Assembly: GCF_001422405.1 (NCBI RefSeq)
Contig: NZ_LMMV01000021.1
Span: 540,904 to 604,903, forward strand
Origin: Pseudorhodoferax sp. Leaf267
Lineage (GTDB): Bacteria; Pseudomonadota; Gammaproteobacteria; Burkholderiales; Burkholderiaceae_C
Direction of reading: 5' to 3'
DNA: 64,000 nucleotides
Position 1 is the first letter of the stretch. Each line of letters opens with the position of its first letter. Made by a program: the position numbers and the translations under genes. The notes beneath the pieces were generated by a model. The model had not been told where the DNA came from. It did not search any database and saw nothing but the letters and a program-made list of their open reading frames with translations. Below are positions 19,929 through 30,493 of this stretch, piece by piece.

Positions 19929-22003
19929 CCGACCTGCTCGCCGCCGCGCTGAACCCGCAGTCCATCGCCATCATTGGCGCCTCCGAGAACCCGCACAAGA
20001 TCGGCGGCCGGCCGATCGCCTACATGCAGCGCCTGGGCTACCGCGGCCGGCTCTACCCCATCAACCCCAGCCGCCGCGAACTGCAGGGCCTGGCCTGCTT
20101 CCCCTCGTTGGCCGACCTGCCCGAAGTGCCTGAGATGGCGCTCGTCATCGTCGGCGGCGAGCAGACCGTCGCGGCCGTTGCAGACTGCGCTGCGCGCGGC
20201 GTGCGCTGCGCGGTCGTGATCGCCTCGGGCTTCGGCGAAACCGGCCCGCAAGGCCGCGCCGTGCAGGACCGCATGCTCGCCACCGCGCGCGCCGCCGGCA
20301 TGCGCCTGGTCGGCCCCAACACGCAGGGCCTGGCCAACTTCGGCACGGGCGCCATCGCCAGCTTCTCCACGCTGTTCACCGAGGTGCCGCCGCTGGACGG
20401 GCCCATCGGCATCGTGAGCCAGAGCGGCGGCATCAGCGCCATGGCCTATGGCCTGCTGCGCGGCCGTGGCCTGGGCGTGCGCCATGTGCACGCCACCGGC
20501 AACGAGGCCGACGTGGGCGTGGCCGACCTGGCCTGGGCCGTGGCGCATGACCCGCACGTGAAGCTGCTGCTGCTGTACCTGGAGAACATCGCCAACCCCG
20601 CGCTGCTGGCCGAGACCGCGGCTTATGCGAAAAGCCGCGACCTGCCCATCGTCGCCATCAAGGCCGGCCACTCGGCCAGCGGGCAGAAGGCGGCCTCGTC
20701 GCACACCGGCTCGCTGGCCAACGAGGACCGCGTGGTCGAGGCCTTCCTGCGCCGCCACGGCATCTGGCGTGTGCGCGACCCGCATGCGCTGGCCACCGCG
20801 GCCCAGGGCTACCTGCAGGGCTGGCGGCCGCAGGGCCGGCGCCTGGTGGTGGTCAGCAACTCGGGCGCCAGCTGCGTGATGGCGGCCGACGCGTCTGAGC
20901 AGCTCGGCCTGCCGCTGGCGACCCTGGCCGACAGCACGCAGGCCGCACTGGCCGCGCGCCTGCCAGGCTTTGCGACGACCAGCAACCCGATCGACATCAC
21001 GGCCGCGCTGCTGTCCAACAGCGGCCTCTTCAGCGACGTGCTGCCCGTGATCGCGCAGGACCCGGCCGCCGACCTGGTGTTCATCCACATCCCCGTGGCC
21101 GGCGCCGGCTACGACGTGGACGCATTCGCGCGCGACACGGCCTCGTTCGCGGCCAGCAGCGGCAAGCCGGTCGCGGTCGCGGCCTGGCAGGAGGTCGTGG
21201 CCGGCCCGTTCCGCAAAGCCGGCGTCGCGACCTATGCGAACGAGCACGAAGCCTTGTCGGTGCTGGCGCAGGTCGCTTTGCACCGCGAATTGCTGGCCCG
21301 CCCGCTGCCGCGCTGGGACCCCGCGCCGCCGCCCACACTGCCCGCCGGCGCCGGCCTGCTCAACGAAGCGCAAAGCCTCGCGCTGCTGGCCGCCCAGGGC
21401 ATCGCCGTCGTGCCGCACCGGCTGTGCCGCAGCGCCGACGAGGCGCGTGCCGCCTTCGCCTTGCTGGGCGGCCCGGTCGCGGTCAAGGCCTGCTCGCGCG
21501 ACGTGCCGCACAAGTCCGAGCACGGCCTGGTCGCGCTGCACCTGGATAGCGCCGACGCCGTGGCCGCCTGCTTCGACCGGCAATGGGCCAAGCTCGCGGC
21601 CATGGGTGCGGCGCAGGACGGCGTTCTGGTCGCGCGCATGCACGAGAGCCGCCACGAATGCATGGTCGGCGCGCACGTCGACGCGGTGTTCGGCCCCGTC
21701 GTCGTGGTGGGCGACGGCGGCAAGTACGTGGAGGCCATGCGCGACGTGGCGCTGCTGGTGCCGCCCTTCGATCAGGGCGAGGTGCTGCAGGCACTGCAGG
21801 GCCTGCGCATCGCGCCCCTCCTGGCCGGCACGCGCGGCGACGCACCGCTGGACACCTGCGCCCTGGCCGACATCGCCGTGCGCGTCGGCCGGCTCATGGT
21901 CGGCGCTGCAGGCCGCATCGCCTCGATCGACCTGAACCCGGTCATGCTGGGCACGGCCGGCGAAGGCGCCGTGGTGGTCGACGCGCTGGTCGAGCTGGCC
22001 TGA
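19925..22003 (+). CDS. NDP-forming acyl-CoA synthetase
   Basis: A 692-residue acetate--CoA ligase (ADP-forming) family protein. N-terminal CoA-binding domain (IIGASENPHKIGGRPI), succinyl-CoA-ligase-like domains with the phosphohistidine motif SSHTGSLA (His260), and a C-terminal ATP-grasp domain (VAVKACSRDVPHKSEHG, then ECMVGAHVDAVFGPVVVVG). It would activate the free acid to its CoA ester with ATP. ATGA overlap with the crotonase shows cotranslation. The substrate cannot be read directly. Confidence 0.9.
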   Translation: MTDLLAAALNPQSIAIIGASENPHKIGGRPIAYMQRLGYRGRLYPINPSRRELQGLACFPSLADLPEVPEMALVIVGGEQTVAAVADCAARGVRCAVVIASGFGETGPQGRAVQDRMLATARAAGMRLVGPNTQGLANFGTGAIASFSTLFTEVPPLDGPIGIVSQSGGISAMAYGLLRGRGLGVRHVHATGNEADVGVADLAWAVAHDPHVKLLLLYLENIANPALLAETAAYAKSRDLPIVAIKAGHSASGQKAASSHTGSLANEDRVVEAFLRRHGIWRVRDPHALATAAQGYLQGWRPQGRRLVVVSNSGASCVMAADASEQLGLPLATLADSTQAALAARLPGFATTSNPIDITAALLSNSGLFSDVLPVIAQDPAADLVFIHIPVAGAGYDVDAFARDTASFAASSGKPVAVAAWQEVVAGPFRKAGVATYANEHEALSVLAQVALHRELLARPLPRWDPAPPPTLPAGAGLLNEAQSLALLAAQGIAVVPHRLCRSADEARAAFALLGGPVAVKACSRDVPHKSEHGLVALHLDSADAVAACFDRQWAKLAAMGAAQDGVLVARMHESRHECMVGAHVDAVFGPVVVVGDGGKYVEAMRDVALLVPPFDQGEVLQALQGLRIAPLLAGTRGDAPLDTCALADIAVRVGRLMVGAAGRIASIDLNPVMLGTAGEGAVVVDALVELA

Positions 22004-23218
22004 TCAGGCGGTGCCGGCCTTGGGCACCGAGGCCGCGCGCAGGCGTTGCGCCAGCGGCAGCTGGCTGCCCAGCAGAGGCCGCAGGTACGCCAGGAAGGCC
22101 GGCGTCACATCGCTGCCGCTGGCGGCGATGAAAGCCTCGTCCATGGTGCGCGTGCGCGCGGCCACGGTGGACAGCGGGATCAAGGGGTAGTCCAGGCTCT
22201 GGTCGGCCCCACGCCGCACCGCCACCGAGCCGGCCTGGTGGCCCTGCATGGCGTAGCGCACGGCCTGCTCGCCCACGGCGCGCGCCACGCGCTGGTCCAG
22301 GTCGGACACACAACCCACGAACGAGCGCTGCAGGTAGCCCAGCGTATCGCCGCGCACGCGTGACAGGCCCAGCCGCGTCTTGATGTGGTCGCACAGCAGA
22401 TCGGCCAGCGCACCGGTGCCCGACAGCTGCACGTTGCCATGGTCGTCGCGCGCCAGGGCCTTGCCCAGCTGCGCCAGCATGGGCTGGCCACTGGCATCGT
22501 GGATGCCTTCGGACACGGCCACCACGCAGCGGCCCAGGCGCTGCACCGTGGCCTGCACCTCGGCCAGGAAGCGTTCGGTGTCGAACTCGCGCTCGGGCAG
22601 GTAGATCAGGTGCGGGCCGTCGTCCGGGTGCTGGCGCGCGGCGGCTGCGGCAGCCGTCAGGAAGCCCGCATGCCGGCCCATGACCACGCCCACGTAGACG
22701 CCCGGCAGCGCCGCGTTGTCCAGGTCGGCCCCGGCGAAGGCCTGGGCCACGAAGCGCGCCGCCGATGGGTAGCCCGGCGTGTGGTCGCTGCCCATCAGGT
22801 CGTTGTCGATGGTCTTGGGGATGTGGATGCAGGTCAGCGGGTAGTTCTGCGCCTGGGCCGCCTCGCTCACGATGCGCACCGTGTCCGACGAGTCGTTGCC
22901 GCCGATGTAATAGAACTGGCCGATGGCTCGCGCGCGCAGCACCTCGAAGATGGCCGCGCAGTAGGCTGCATCCGGCTTGTCGCGCGTGGAGCCCAGCGCC
23001 GCGGCCGGCGTGGCGGCCACTTGCTCCAGCAGCTCGGCGCTCTCGGCGCCCAGGTCCACGAGGTCGTCGCGCACGATGCCCTTGACGCCGTGGCGCGCGC
23101 CGTAGATGGCACCCACGCCAGCATGACGCCTGGCTTGCAGCACCACGCCGGCGAGCGACTGGTTGATGACGGCGGTGGGGCCGCCGCCCTGGGCGACGAG
23201 GATGTTGAGCGGGGCCAT
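22004..23218 (-). CDS. Pyrophosphate-type 6-phosphofructokinase
   Basis: A 404-residue phosphofructokinase. Motifs GGGPTAVINQS at the N-terminus, GGNDS (106-110) and PKTIDND (134-140), and GVVMGRHAG are present. The Asp in GGNDS and the Lys in PKTIDND are the residues that mark PPi-dependent enzymes, where ATP-type enzymes have Gly at both places. The reaction would be reversible fructose-6-phosphate phosphorylation with PPi. The start at 23218 has GGAG upstream. It is convergent with the acyl-CoA synthetase gene, whose stop it abuts. Confidence 0.9.
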   Translation of the reverse strand: MAPLNILVAQGGGPTAVINQSLAGVVLQARRHAGVGAIYGARHGVKGIVRDDLVDLGAESAELLEQVAATPAAALGSTRDKPDAAYCAAIFEVLRARAIGQFYYIGGNDSSDTVRIVSEAAQAQNYPLTCIHIPKTIDNDLMGSDHTPGYPSAARFVAQAFAGADLDNAALPGVYVGVVMGRHAGFLTAAAAAARQHPDDGPHLIYLPEREFDTERFLAEVQATVQRLGRCVVAVSEGIHDASGQPMLAQLGKALARDDHGNVQLSGTGALADLLCDHIKTRLGLSRVRGDTLGYLQRSFVGCVSDLDQRVARAVGEQAVRYAMQGHQAGSVAVRRGADQSLDYPLIPLSTVAARTRTMDEAFIAASGSDVTPAFLAYLRPLLGSQLPLAQRLRAASVPKAGTA

Positions 23219-23347
23219 GGCGGTCTCCAGGATGTTGTGCGGCCATTGTGCGCATTTCGCCGCGCGCACCACAGCCTGGGCGCGGGCGGCACCCACCGTG
23301 CGCAGGTGTACCCTCGGCGGCTTTTGAAAAGCCGAGGGAGTTCAGCC

Positions 23348-23779
23348 ATGCACAGACGTGTCTTCATGCAGGCGGCCGCGCTGGCCGCGCTCACGCTGGC
23401 TGCCGGGCCGCTGCTGGCCCAGCCGGCCGCGCCGCGCAAGCTGCGCGTGGTGGTGCAGGTCAGCGACAACGACCCGGCCCGCTGGAACCTGGCGCTGAAC
23501 AACGTGCGCAACCTGCAGGAAGACGTGGGGGCGGCCAATGTCGAGGTCGAAATCGTGGCCTATGGCCCGGGCATCGCCATGCTCAAGCTCGAGTCGCCGG
23601 TCGCCTCGCGCATCGCCGACGCCGGCAAGGCCGGCACCCGGGTGCTGGCGTGCGAGAACACCATGAAGGCGCTCAAGCTCGTGCGCGACGACATGGCCGG
23701 CGGCATCGGCTACGTGCCCGCTGGCGTGACGACCATCGTCACGCGCCAGTCGGAAGGCTGGGCCTACCTGCGGCCCTGA
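23348..23779 (+). CDS. Exported DsrE-like small protein
   Basis: A 143-residue protein with a twin-arginine-like signal (MHRRVFMQAAALAAL) and a DsrE/DsrF-like fold: KLRVVVQVSDNDP, then VEVEIVAYGPGIAML and a late VLACENTMKAL Cys-containing segment. Family members include sulfur-relay and periplasmic proteins of unknown role. GGGAG precedes the ATG. No sulfur-oxidation genes are adjacent. Confidence 0.75.
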   Translation: MHRRVFMQAAALAALTLAAGPLLAQPAAPRKLRVVVQVSDNDPARWNLALNNVRNLQEDVGAANVEVEIVAYGPGIAMLKLESPVASRIADAGKAGTRVLACENTMKALKLVRDDMAGGIGYVPAGVTTIVTRQSEGWAYLRP

Positions 23780-23935
23780 CACGCCCCGTTACGAACCAAT
23801 CGATCGAATCAGTCGCTTGTGAGACAGCGTTCTCTGCAACAATTTGCGCGTTCGACGCAGCCGCCCTTGCCGCTGCCACGCATCCCGTCGCGCCTGGCGC
23901 CCGAGCTTGTACCCACGCACCCGCAGGGAAAGACG

Positions 23936-25408
<1,473 letters not shown>

Positions 25409-25423
<15 letters not shown>

Positions 25424-26135
25424 CGCCGGCCCGAAGAACTCGTAGCGGCTTTGCCCCGCCGGCACGCCGATGGCCGCCAGGTCGCGCCGCAGCTGCGCCA
25501 TGAAGGGCCTTGGAGCCGAGGAAATAGGCGTCGACGTCGCCGCCCTGCGGCAGCCAGGCCTGTAGCTGCTGCCGCGTGAGCCGGCCGACCGCGTGCGGCG
25601 CGGCTTCGCCTTCGGCGCCCGCCTCGTCGTGGCAATAGAACACCTGCAGCTGCGTATGGCGCCGCGCCAGCCCGTCCAGGTGTTCGCGAAAGGCGTGCAC
25701 ACGGGCGTTGCGCGCGCAGTGGATGAAGTGCACGGGCCGCCCGGGCTCGGCCGCCAGCGTGGCCAACGTGGGCGTGATGCCGACGCCGCCGCCGGCCTCG
25801 CGCTTGACGCTGATGCGGTAGCTGCGGCCATCGGGTGCGGCCGACAGCGAGTAGTTGCGGCGGATCTCCTGGCCGTCGACCACGAGGCGCATGCCCAGGT
25901 ACTGGCCGGGGGTGGAGCCGAGCACGGCGCCGCCGTCGGCCGGCTCCAGGTGGAACGAGCTGATCTCGGCGCTCTCGGCCACCTTGCGCGCCACGCGGAA
26001 GGCGCGCGCGCCGCGCCAGCCGCCGGGAGCCTCGGCCTTGGCGTCGTACAAGGCGCGCTCGGCGCCGATCAGCAGGTCGGCCAGCTGGCCATAGGCGGCG
26101 GCCCAGGCGTCGATGACGGCGTCGGTGGCGATGAC
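25409..26135 (-). pseudogene. hmp: Flavohaemoglobin (NO dioxygenase) remnant
   Basis: Decayed flavohaemoglobin. Only the last part of the globin domain survives (DAWAAAYGQLADLLI), joined to the FAD domain (PGQYLGMRLV, RRNYSLS). About 40 residues are missing between VKREAGG and GVGITPTLA, where FAD/NAD contacts should be. A single inserted G near 25505-25512 shifts the frame so that the end (PFMAQLRRDL to YEFFGPA) is in another frame. The 5' end runs directly into norR. It cannot make a working NO dioxygenase. Confidence 0.85.
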
Positions 26136-26147
26136 AACCAAGTCGAT

Positions 26148-27702
26148 ATGACCACCGACAAGCTGTTGCACACCGCCCTGCCCCTGGTCGCCGACCTGGC
26201 GCGCGAACTGCCGGCCGCCGAGCGCTACAGGCGCCTGCTGGACGCCGTGCGCACCCTGGTGCCGGCGGACGCCGTGGCCCTGTTGCGGCTGGACGGCGAG
26301 TGGCTGCTGCCGCTGGCCGTGGACGGTCTCAGCGCCGACACGCTGGGCCGGCGCTTTCGCGTGGCCGAGCACCCGCGGCTGCGGGCGCTGCTGGCCGCGC
26401 CCGGGCCGCTGCGCTTTGCGCCCGACTGCGGCCTGCCCGACCCCTACGACGGCCTCGTGGAGCACGTGCAGGGCCATCTGCCCGTGCACGACTGCATGGG
26501 CTGCGCGCTGCGCGTGGACGAGCGCACCTGGGGCCTGCTCACGCTGGACGCGCTGGAGGTGGCCCGCTTTCGCGACCGCGACCTGGCCACGCTGCAGGCC
26601 TTCGCCAGCCTGGCCGCGGCCACCGTCAGCGCCGCGCAGCGCATCGACGAGCTGGCCCTGCGCGCCGAGGGCGAGCACCGCCGCGCCGAGAGCTACCGCC
26701 ATGCCAGCGGCCAGGCGCGGCGCCCCCTGGCCGGCCGCAGCGCGGCGCACCGGGCGCTGCTGCGCGAGATCGCGCTCGTTGGCCCGAGCGATCTGACCGT
26801 GCTGGTGCACGGCGAGACCGGTGTCGGCAAGGAGCTGGTGGTGCAGGCCATCCATGCGGCGTCGCTGCGCGCGGGCCGCGTGCTGGTCAGCCTGAACTGC
26901 GCGGCGCTGCCCGAGAACCTGGTCGAGAGCGAGCTGTTCGGCCATGTGCGCGGCGCGTTCTCGGGCGCCGTGGCCGAGCGGCAGGGCAAGTTCGACCTGG
27001 CCGACGGCGGCACGCTGTTCCTGGACGAGGTGGGCGAGCTGCCGCTGGCCGTGCAGGCCAAGCTGCTGCGCGTGCTGCAGGAGGGCCAACTGCAGCGCCT
27101 GGGCTCGGACCGCGAACACCATGTCGATGTGCGCCTGGTCGCCGCGACCAGCCGCGACCTGGCGGCCGAGGTGCGCGCCGGCCGCTTCCGCGCCGACCTG
27201 TACCACCGGCTCGGCGCCTACCCGTTGCGCGTGCCGCCGCTGCGCGAGCGCGGGCGCGACGTGTTGCTGCTGGCCGGCGCCTTCCTCGACGAGAACCGCG
27301 CGCGGCTGGGGCTGGTCAACCTGCGGCTGGCACCGGACGCCCAGGCCGTGCTGCTGGCCCACGACTGGCCGGGCAACGTGCGCGAGCTGGAGCATGTGGT
27401 GGGCCGCGCCGCGCTGCGGGCGCTGGGCCGTCAGGGCCAGCGCAGCCGCGTGCTCACGCTGGAGCCACAGGACCTGGGCCTTGCAGCCGCGCCAGCCGCG
27501 CAGCCCGCCGCCGAAGCAGCCCGCACGGCCGCGTTCGCCACGGCCATGCCCCTGCGCGCCGCGGTCGAGGCCTTCGAGCGCCAGGCCATCGAGGCCGCCT
27601 TGGCCGCCCACCACGGCAACTGGGACGCGGCCGCCCGCGCTGGGCCTGGACCGCGCCATCCTCATGCGCATGGGGCGCCGGCTCGGGCTCACCAGCCGCT
27701 GA
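26148..27702 (+). pseudogene. norR: NO-responsive sigma-54 activator NorR, frameshifted at the HTH
   Basis: Full-length NorR pattern: N-terminal GAF domain for nitric oxide sensing, AAA+ domain with Walker A GETGVGKE, the sigma-54 contact loop as GAFSGA, and Walker B FLDEVGEL. Near 27636-27641 a (CG)n tract has apparently lost two bases, so the C-terminal Fis-type HTH (LGLDRAILMRMGRRLGL) lies in the +1 frame. Unless this is a sequencing error, DNA binding is lost. Its natural target hmp, next door, is also broken. Confidence 0.82.
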
Positions 27703-28828
27703 AACGCTCCCAGCGTTGCAGCGGCGCCGAGCCGCCCGCGGCCGGAAGCACCACATAGGCCGGGTGCTGCGCGCCGGTGGCGCAGGCGTGGTTCGGCACG
27801 ATGCGCAGCTGTGCGCCGAGCGGGAAGCGTTCGGCCAGCGGCAGGCTGTCGTACCCGGTCCACTGCAGCACGCCGTGTTCCTGGTTCGCACTGTCGAAGC
27901 GCAGCCCGGCGATGGGCGCTCCGTCTGCATCGCACACCAGGCCGTAGCCATGGTCGTGGTCCTGCCGCGCCGTGCCGCGGTCGCGGCTCATGGCCATCCA
28001 GCCGCCGTCGGTGATGACCCAGCCCGCCTCGGGCCGGTGGCCGATCACCGTGCACAGCACCGACAGCGCGATGTCGCCCGGCGTGCACACACCCACGCCG
28101 GCCATCACGAGGTCGAAGAACACATAGACGCCGGCCCGCACTTCCGTCACGCCAGCCAAGTCGCGCGCGCTCAACGCGGTCGGCGTCGAGCCCACGCTCA
28201 CCACCTCGCAGGCATGGCCCGCCGCGCGCAGGCCCTGGGCCGCGGCCACGCAGCCGGCGCGCTCCTGCTCGGCCATGGCCTGCAATGCCTCGGGCGTGCG
28301 CAGGTCATAGGAGCTGCCCGCGTGCGTCATCACGCCTTTGCACCGTGCGCCGCCCTGCAAGGCGGCGGCGATGTCCAGCAGCAGCGGATCGCCCGGTGCG
28401 ATGCCCGAGCGGTGGCCGTCGGTGTCCACCTCGATCAGCACGTCGAACACCTGGCCGTGCGCGGCGCCGAACTGCGAAAGCTGCTGCGCCGCCGCGACCG
28501 ACTCCACGAGCAGCGTGAGCTGCAGGCCCTGCCGGCACAGCCGCAGCGCATGGTCGAACTTGCCCGGCACGATGGCCACGGCATACAGGATGTCCTGCAC
28601 GCCCGCGGCGAAGAAGCGCTCGGCCTCCTTGAGCGTGGACACGGTGATGCCGCGCGCGCCAGCCGCGAGCTGGCGCTGCACGACCGCGGGGCACTTGCTG
28701 GTCTTGGCATGCGGGCGAAAGCGCACGCCCAAGGCGTCCATGCGCGACTGCATGCGGGCGATGTTGCGGTCCATGCGCGCTTCGTCCAGCAGCAGCACGG
28801 GGGTTTCGAGTTCGGCGAGTGGGTTCAT
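27689..28828 (-). CDS. DSD1-type PLP enzyme (D-threo-3-hydroxyaspartate dehydratase/D-serine dehydratase-like)
   Basis: A 379-residue alanine-racemase-fold PLP enzyme. The PLP lysine is Lys42 in RPHAKTSK. The metal pair His347-x-Cys349 (PNHAC) matches DSD1 and D-threo-3-hydroxyaspartate dehydratases; D-threonine aldolases and the BhcC aldolase have HCD instead. So a dehydratase is favoured. Its length equals the Delftia D-hydroxyaspartate enzyme as I recall it (380). It is divergent from a YheO-type regulator; the rest of the cluster encodes a ketimine reductase-like and a hydroxyaspartate lyase-like protein. Confidence 0.85.
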   Translation of the reverse strand: MNPLAELETPVLLLDEARMDRNIARMQSRMDALGVRFRPHAKTSKCPAVVQRQLAAGARGITVSTLKEAERFFAAGVQDILYAVAIVPGKFDHALRLCRQGLQLTLLVESVAAAQQLSQFGAAHGQVFDVLIEVDTDGHRSGIAPGDPLLLDIAAALQGGARCKGVMTHAGSSYDLRTPEALQAMAEQERAGCVAAAQGLRAAGHACEVVSVGSTPTALSARDLAGVTEVRAGVYVFFDLVMAGVGVCTPGDIALSVLCTVIGHRPEAGWVITDGGWMAMSRDRGTARQDHDHGYGLVCDADGAPIAGLRFDSANQEHGVLQWTGYDSLPLAERFPLGAQLRIVPNHACATGAQHPAYVVLPAAGGSAPLQRWERFSGW

Positions 28829-28865
28829 GTTTGACAGTTTATTCAACTCTGGACAAAATATCCAG
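28829..28865. promoter_or_regulatory. Divergent promoter/operator between DSD1-type gene and YheO-type regulator
   Basis: Only 37 bp separate two divergent start codons. On the plus strand TTGACA (28831-28836), a 17-bp spacer and CAAAAT (28854-28859) form a good sigma-70 promoter whose start site would fall at the ATG at 28866. An inverted repeat with CTGGA/TCCAG arms (28849-28865) ends at that ATG and overlaps the -10. No Shine-Dalgarno exists in either direction. Confidence 0.65.
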
Positions 28866-29498
28866 ATGCCCAAACGCAAGACCCCCGAGCAGCGGCTGCT
28901 GCTCGACCAGCTGCAGCAGATCGCCCAGGGCCTGGGCGAGACCTTCGCGCCGTTCTGCGAGGTCGTGGTCCACGATCTGCTGGACCCGAAGCACGCCGTG
29001 CTGGCCATCCACAACCCGCTGTCGGGCCGCAGCGCCGGCCTGCCCGCCACCGAGCTGGGCCTGGCCCGCATCCTGGACCCGGACTACCCGCAGGTCGTGG
29101 CCAATTACGCCAACCGGTTCCCCGACGGCCGCCAGGCCAAGAGCACGTCGGTCGGCATCAAGGACTCTGCCGGCCGCTACATCGCCGCGCTGTGCATGAA
29201 TGTGGACCTGACACTGTTCCACGGCTTCCAGACCGCCATGACGCAATTCGTGCAGGTGGACGCGCAGGCCGCGCCGCGCGAGTCGCTGGACCCGGCCGGC
29301 GCCGACCGCATCCGCGAGCGCATCGACCAGTTCGCCGCGCGGCTGGCCAGCACGCCGCGCGCGCTGAAGGCGCAGGACCGCCGCGCGCTCATGGCCGAGC
29401 TCAAGGCCGCCGGCCTGCTCGACCTGCGCCGCGCCATGGACACCGTGGCCGCCCACCTGGGCGTGTCGCGCGCATCGGTGTACAGCTATGCCAAGTGA
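28866..29498 (+). CDS. YheO-type PAS-HTH transcriptional regulator
   Basis: A 210-residue regulator with an N-terminal YheO-like PAS domain (GLGETFAPFCEVVVHDL, then HNPLSGRSAGLP and a NVDLTLFHGF end) and a C-terminal HTH (MDTVAAHLGVSRASVYSYA). The family includes DauR-like regulators of D-amino-acid use. The gene is divergent from the DSD1-type dehydratase and overlaps the next gene by 11 bases, so it probably controls the whole cluster and itself. Confidence 0.85.
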   Translation: MPKRKTPEQRLLLDQLQQIAQGLGETFAPFCEVVVHDLLDPKHAVLAIHNPLSGRSAGLPATELGLARILDPDYPQVVANYANRFPDGRQAKSTSVGIKDSAGRYIAALCMNVDLTLFHGFQTAMTQFVQVDAQAAPRESLDPAGADRIRERIDQFAARLASTPRALKAQDRRALMAELKAAGLLDLRRAMDTVAAHLGVSRASVYSYAK

Positions 29499-30468
29499 CG
29501 CGCGCCTGCTGCTGCTGGACGGCCCCGCCGTGCAGGCCCTCCTGCAGCCCGACGCCGTGCTGGCCGCCGTGCGCGAGGCCTTCGTGCTGCACAGCCAGGC
29601 CCAGGGCCGCGTGTTCCCCGTGGTGCGCGAGAAGCTGCACACCGGGGGCGTGTTCGGCATCAAGTCGGGTGACGTGGCAGCGCAGCAGTTGCTGGGCTTC
29701 AAGGCCGCGGGGTTCTGGCCGGCCAACCGTACGAACCCGGATCTGGGCGCCGAGCCGCACCAGGCCACGATTGCACTGTTCGACCCGGCCACGGGCCGGC
29801 CGCTCTGCATCCTGGACGGCAACGCCATCACCACGGCGCGCACCGGGGCGGCCGGCGGCATCGGCCTGCAGCAGCTCGCGCGGCCGGGCAGCGCCAGCGT
29901 CTGCATCTTCGGCACCGGCGTGCAGGCCCGGGTGCAGCTGGAATTCGCGCTGCGCCTGTTGCCCACGCTGCGACGCGTGCGCTACGTGACGCACAGCGGC
30001 AGCGCCGACCCAGCGTTCGCGCAACGCTTCGCCGATCGCTGCGACATCGCCCACGCGCCCGACGCCGATGCGGCCGTGGCCGGGAGCGACATCGTGATCA
30101 CGGCAACGCCCGGCGCCGGCCCGCTGTTCAGCGCCGCGGCCGTGCGCCCCGGCACGCACCTCAACGCCGTGGGCGCCGACACGCAGGGCAAGCGCGAGCT
30201 GCCCGAGGGCCTGCTGCCGCGCGCCCGCCTGGTCGTGGACGACCGCGCGCAGGCACGCCGCATCGGCGAGGCACAGTGGGCACCCGGCCAGCCCTGCGAC
30301 GAGATCGGCGACCTGCTGACCGGACAGCCCGGCACCGCCCGCGCGGCCGACGCCATCACCGTGTTCGACATGACCGGCCTGGCCTTGCAGGACCTCACGG
30401 TCGCGCGCAGCGTGCATGCGCGCGCGCTGGCCGGCGGGCTCGGCACGTCCATCGCCTGGCCCTGGTAA
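29488..30468 (+). CDS. Ornithine cyclodeaminase/mu-crystallin family (ketimine or iminosuccinate reductase-like)
   Basis: A 326-residue ornithine cyclodeaminase-family protein with the Rossmann motif FGTGVQARVQ. It also has GKRELPEGLL, typical of the NAD(P) site region. Members include ornithine cyclodeaminase, ketimine reductases and the iminosuccinate reductase BhcD of the beta-hydroxyaspartate cycle. Beside two hydroxyaspartate-type lyases, an imino-acid reductase is the more likely role. It overlaps the regulator gene by 11 bases. Confidence 0.82.
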   Translation: MPSDARLLLLDGPAVQALLQPDAVLAAVREAFVLHSQAQGRVFPVVREKLHTGGVFGIKSGDVAAQQLLGFKAAGFWPANRTNPDLGAEPHQATIALFDPATGRPLCILDGNAITTARTGAAGGIGLQQLARPGSASVCIFGTGVQARVQLEFALRLLPTLRRVRYVTHSGSADPAFAQRFADRCDIAHAPDADAAVAGSDIVITATPGAGPLFSAAAVRPGTHLNAVGADTQGKRELPEGLLPRARLVVDDRAQARRIGEAQWAPGQPCDEIGDLLTGQPGTARAADAITVFDMTGLALQDLTVARSVHARALAGGLGTSIAWPW

Positions 30469-30493
30469 ACCCTCCGAGAAAAGGAAGCACCGC

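Noticed and set aside
14525..22003. Steroid degradation cluster
   Set aside because: Only the thiolase/DUF35/MaoC module is shared; no ring-degradation or Mce/ABC steroid genes are present.
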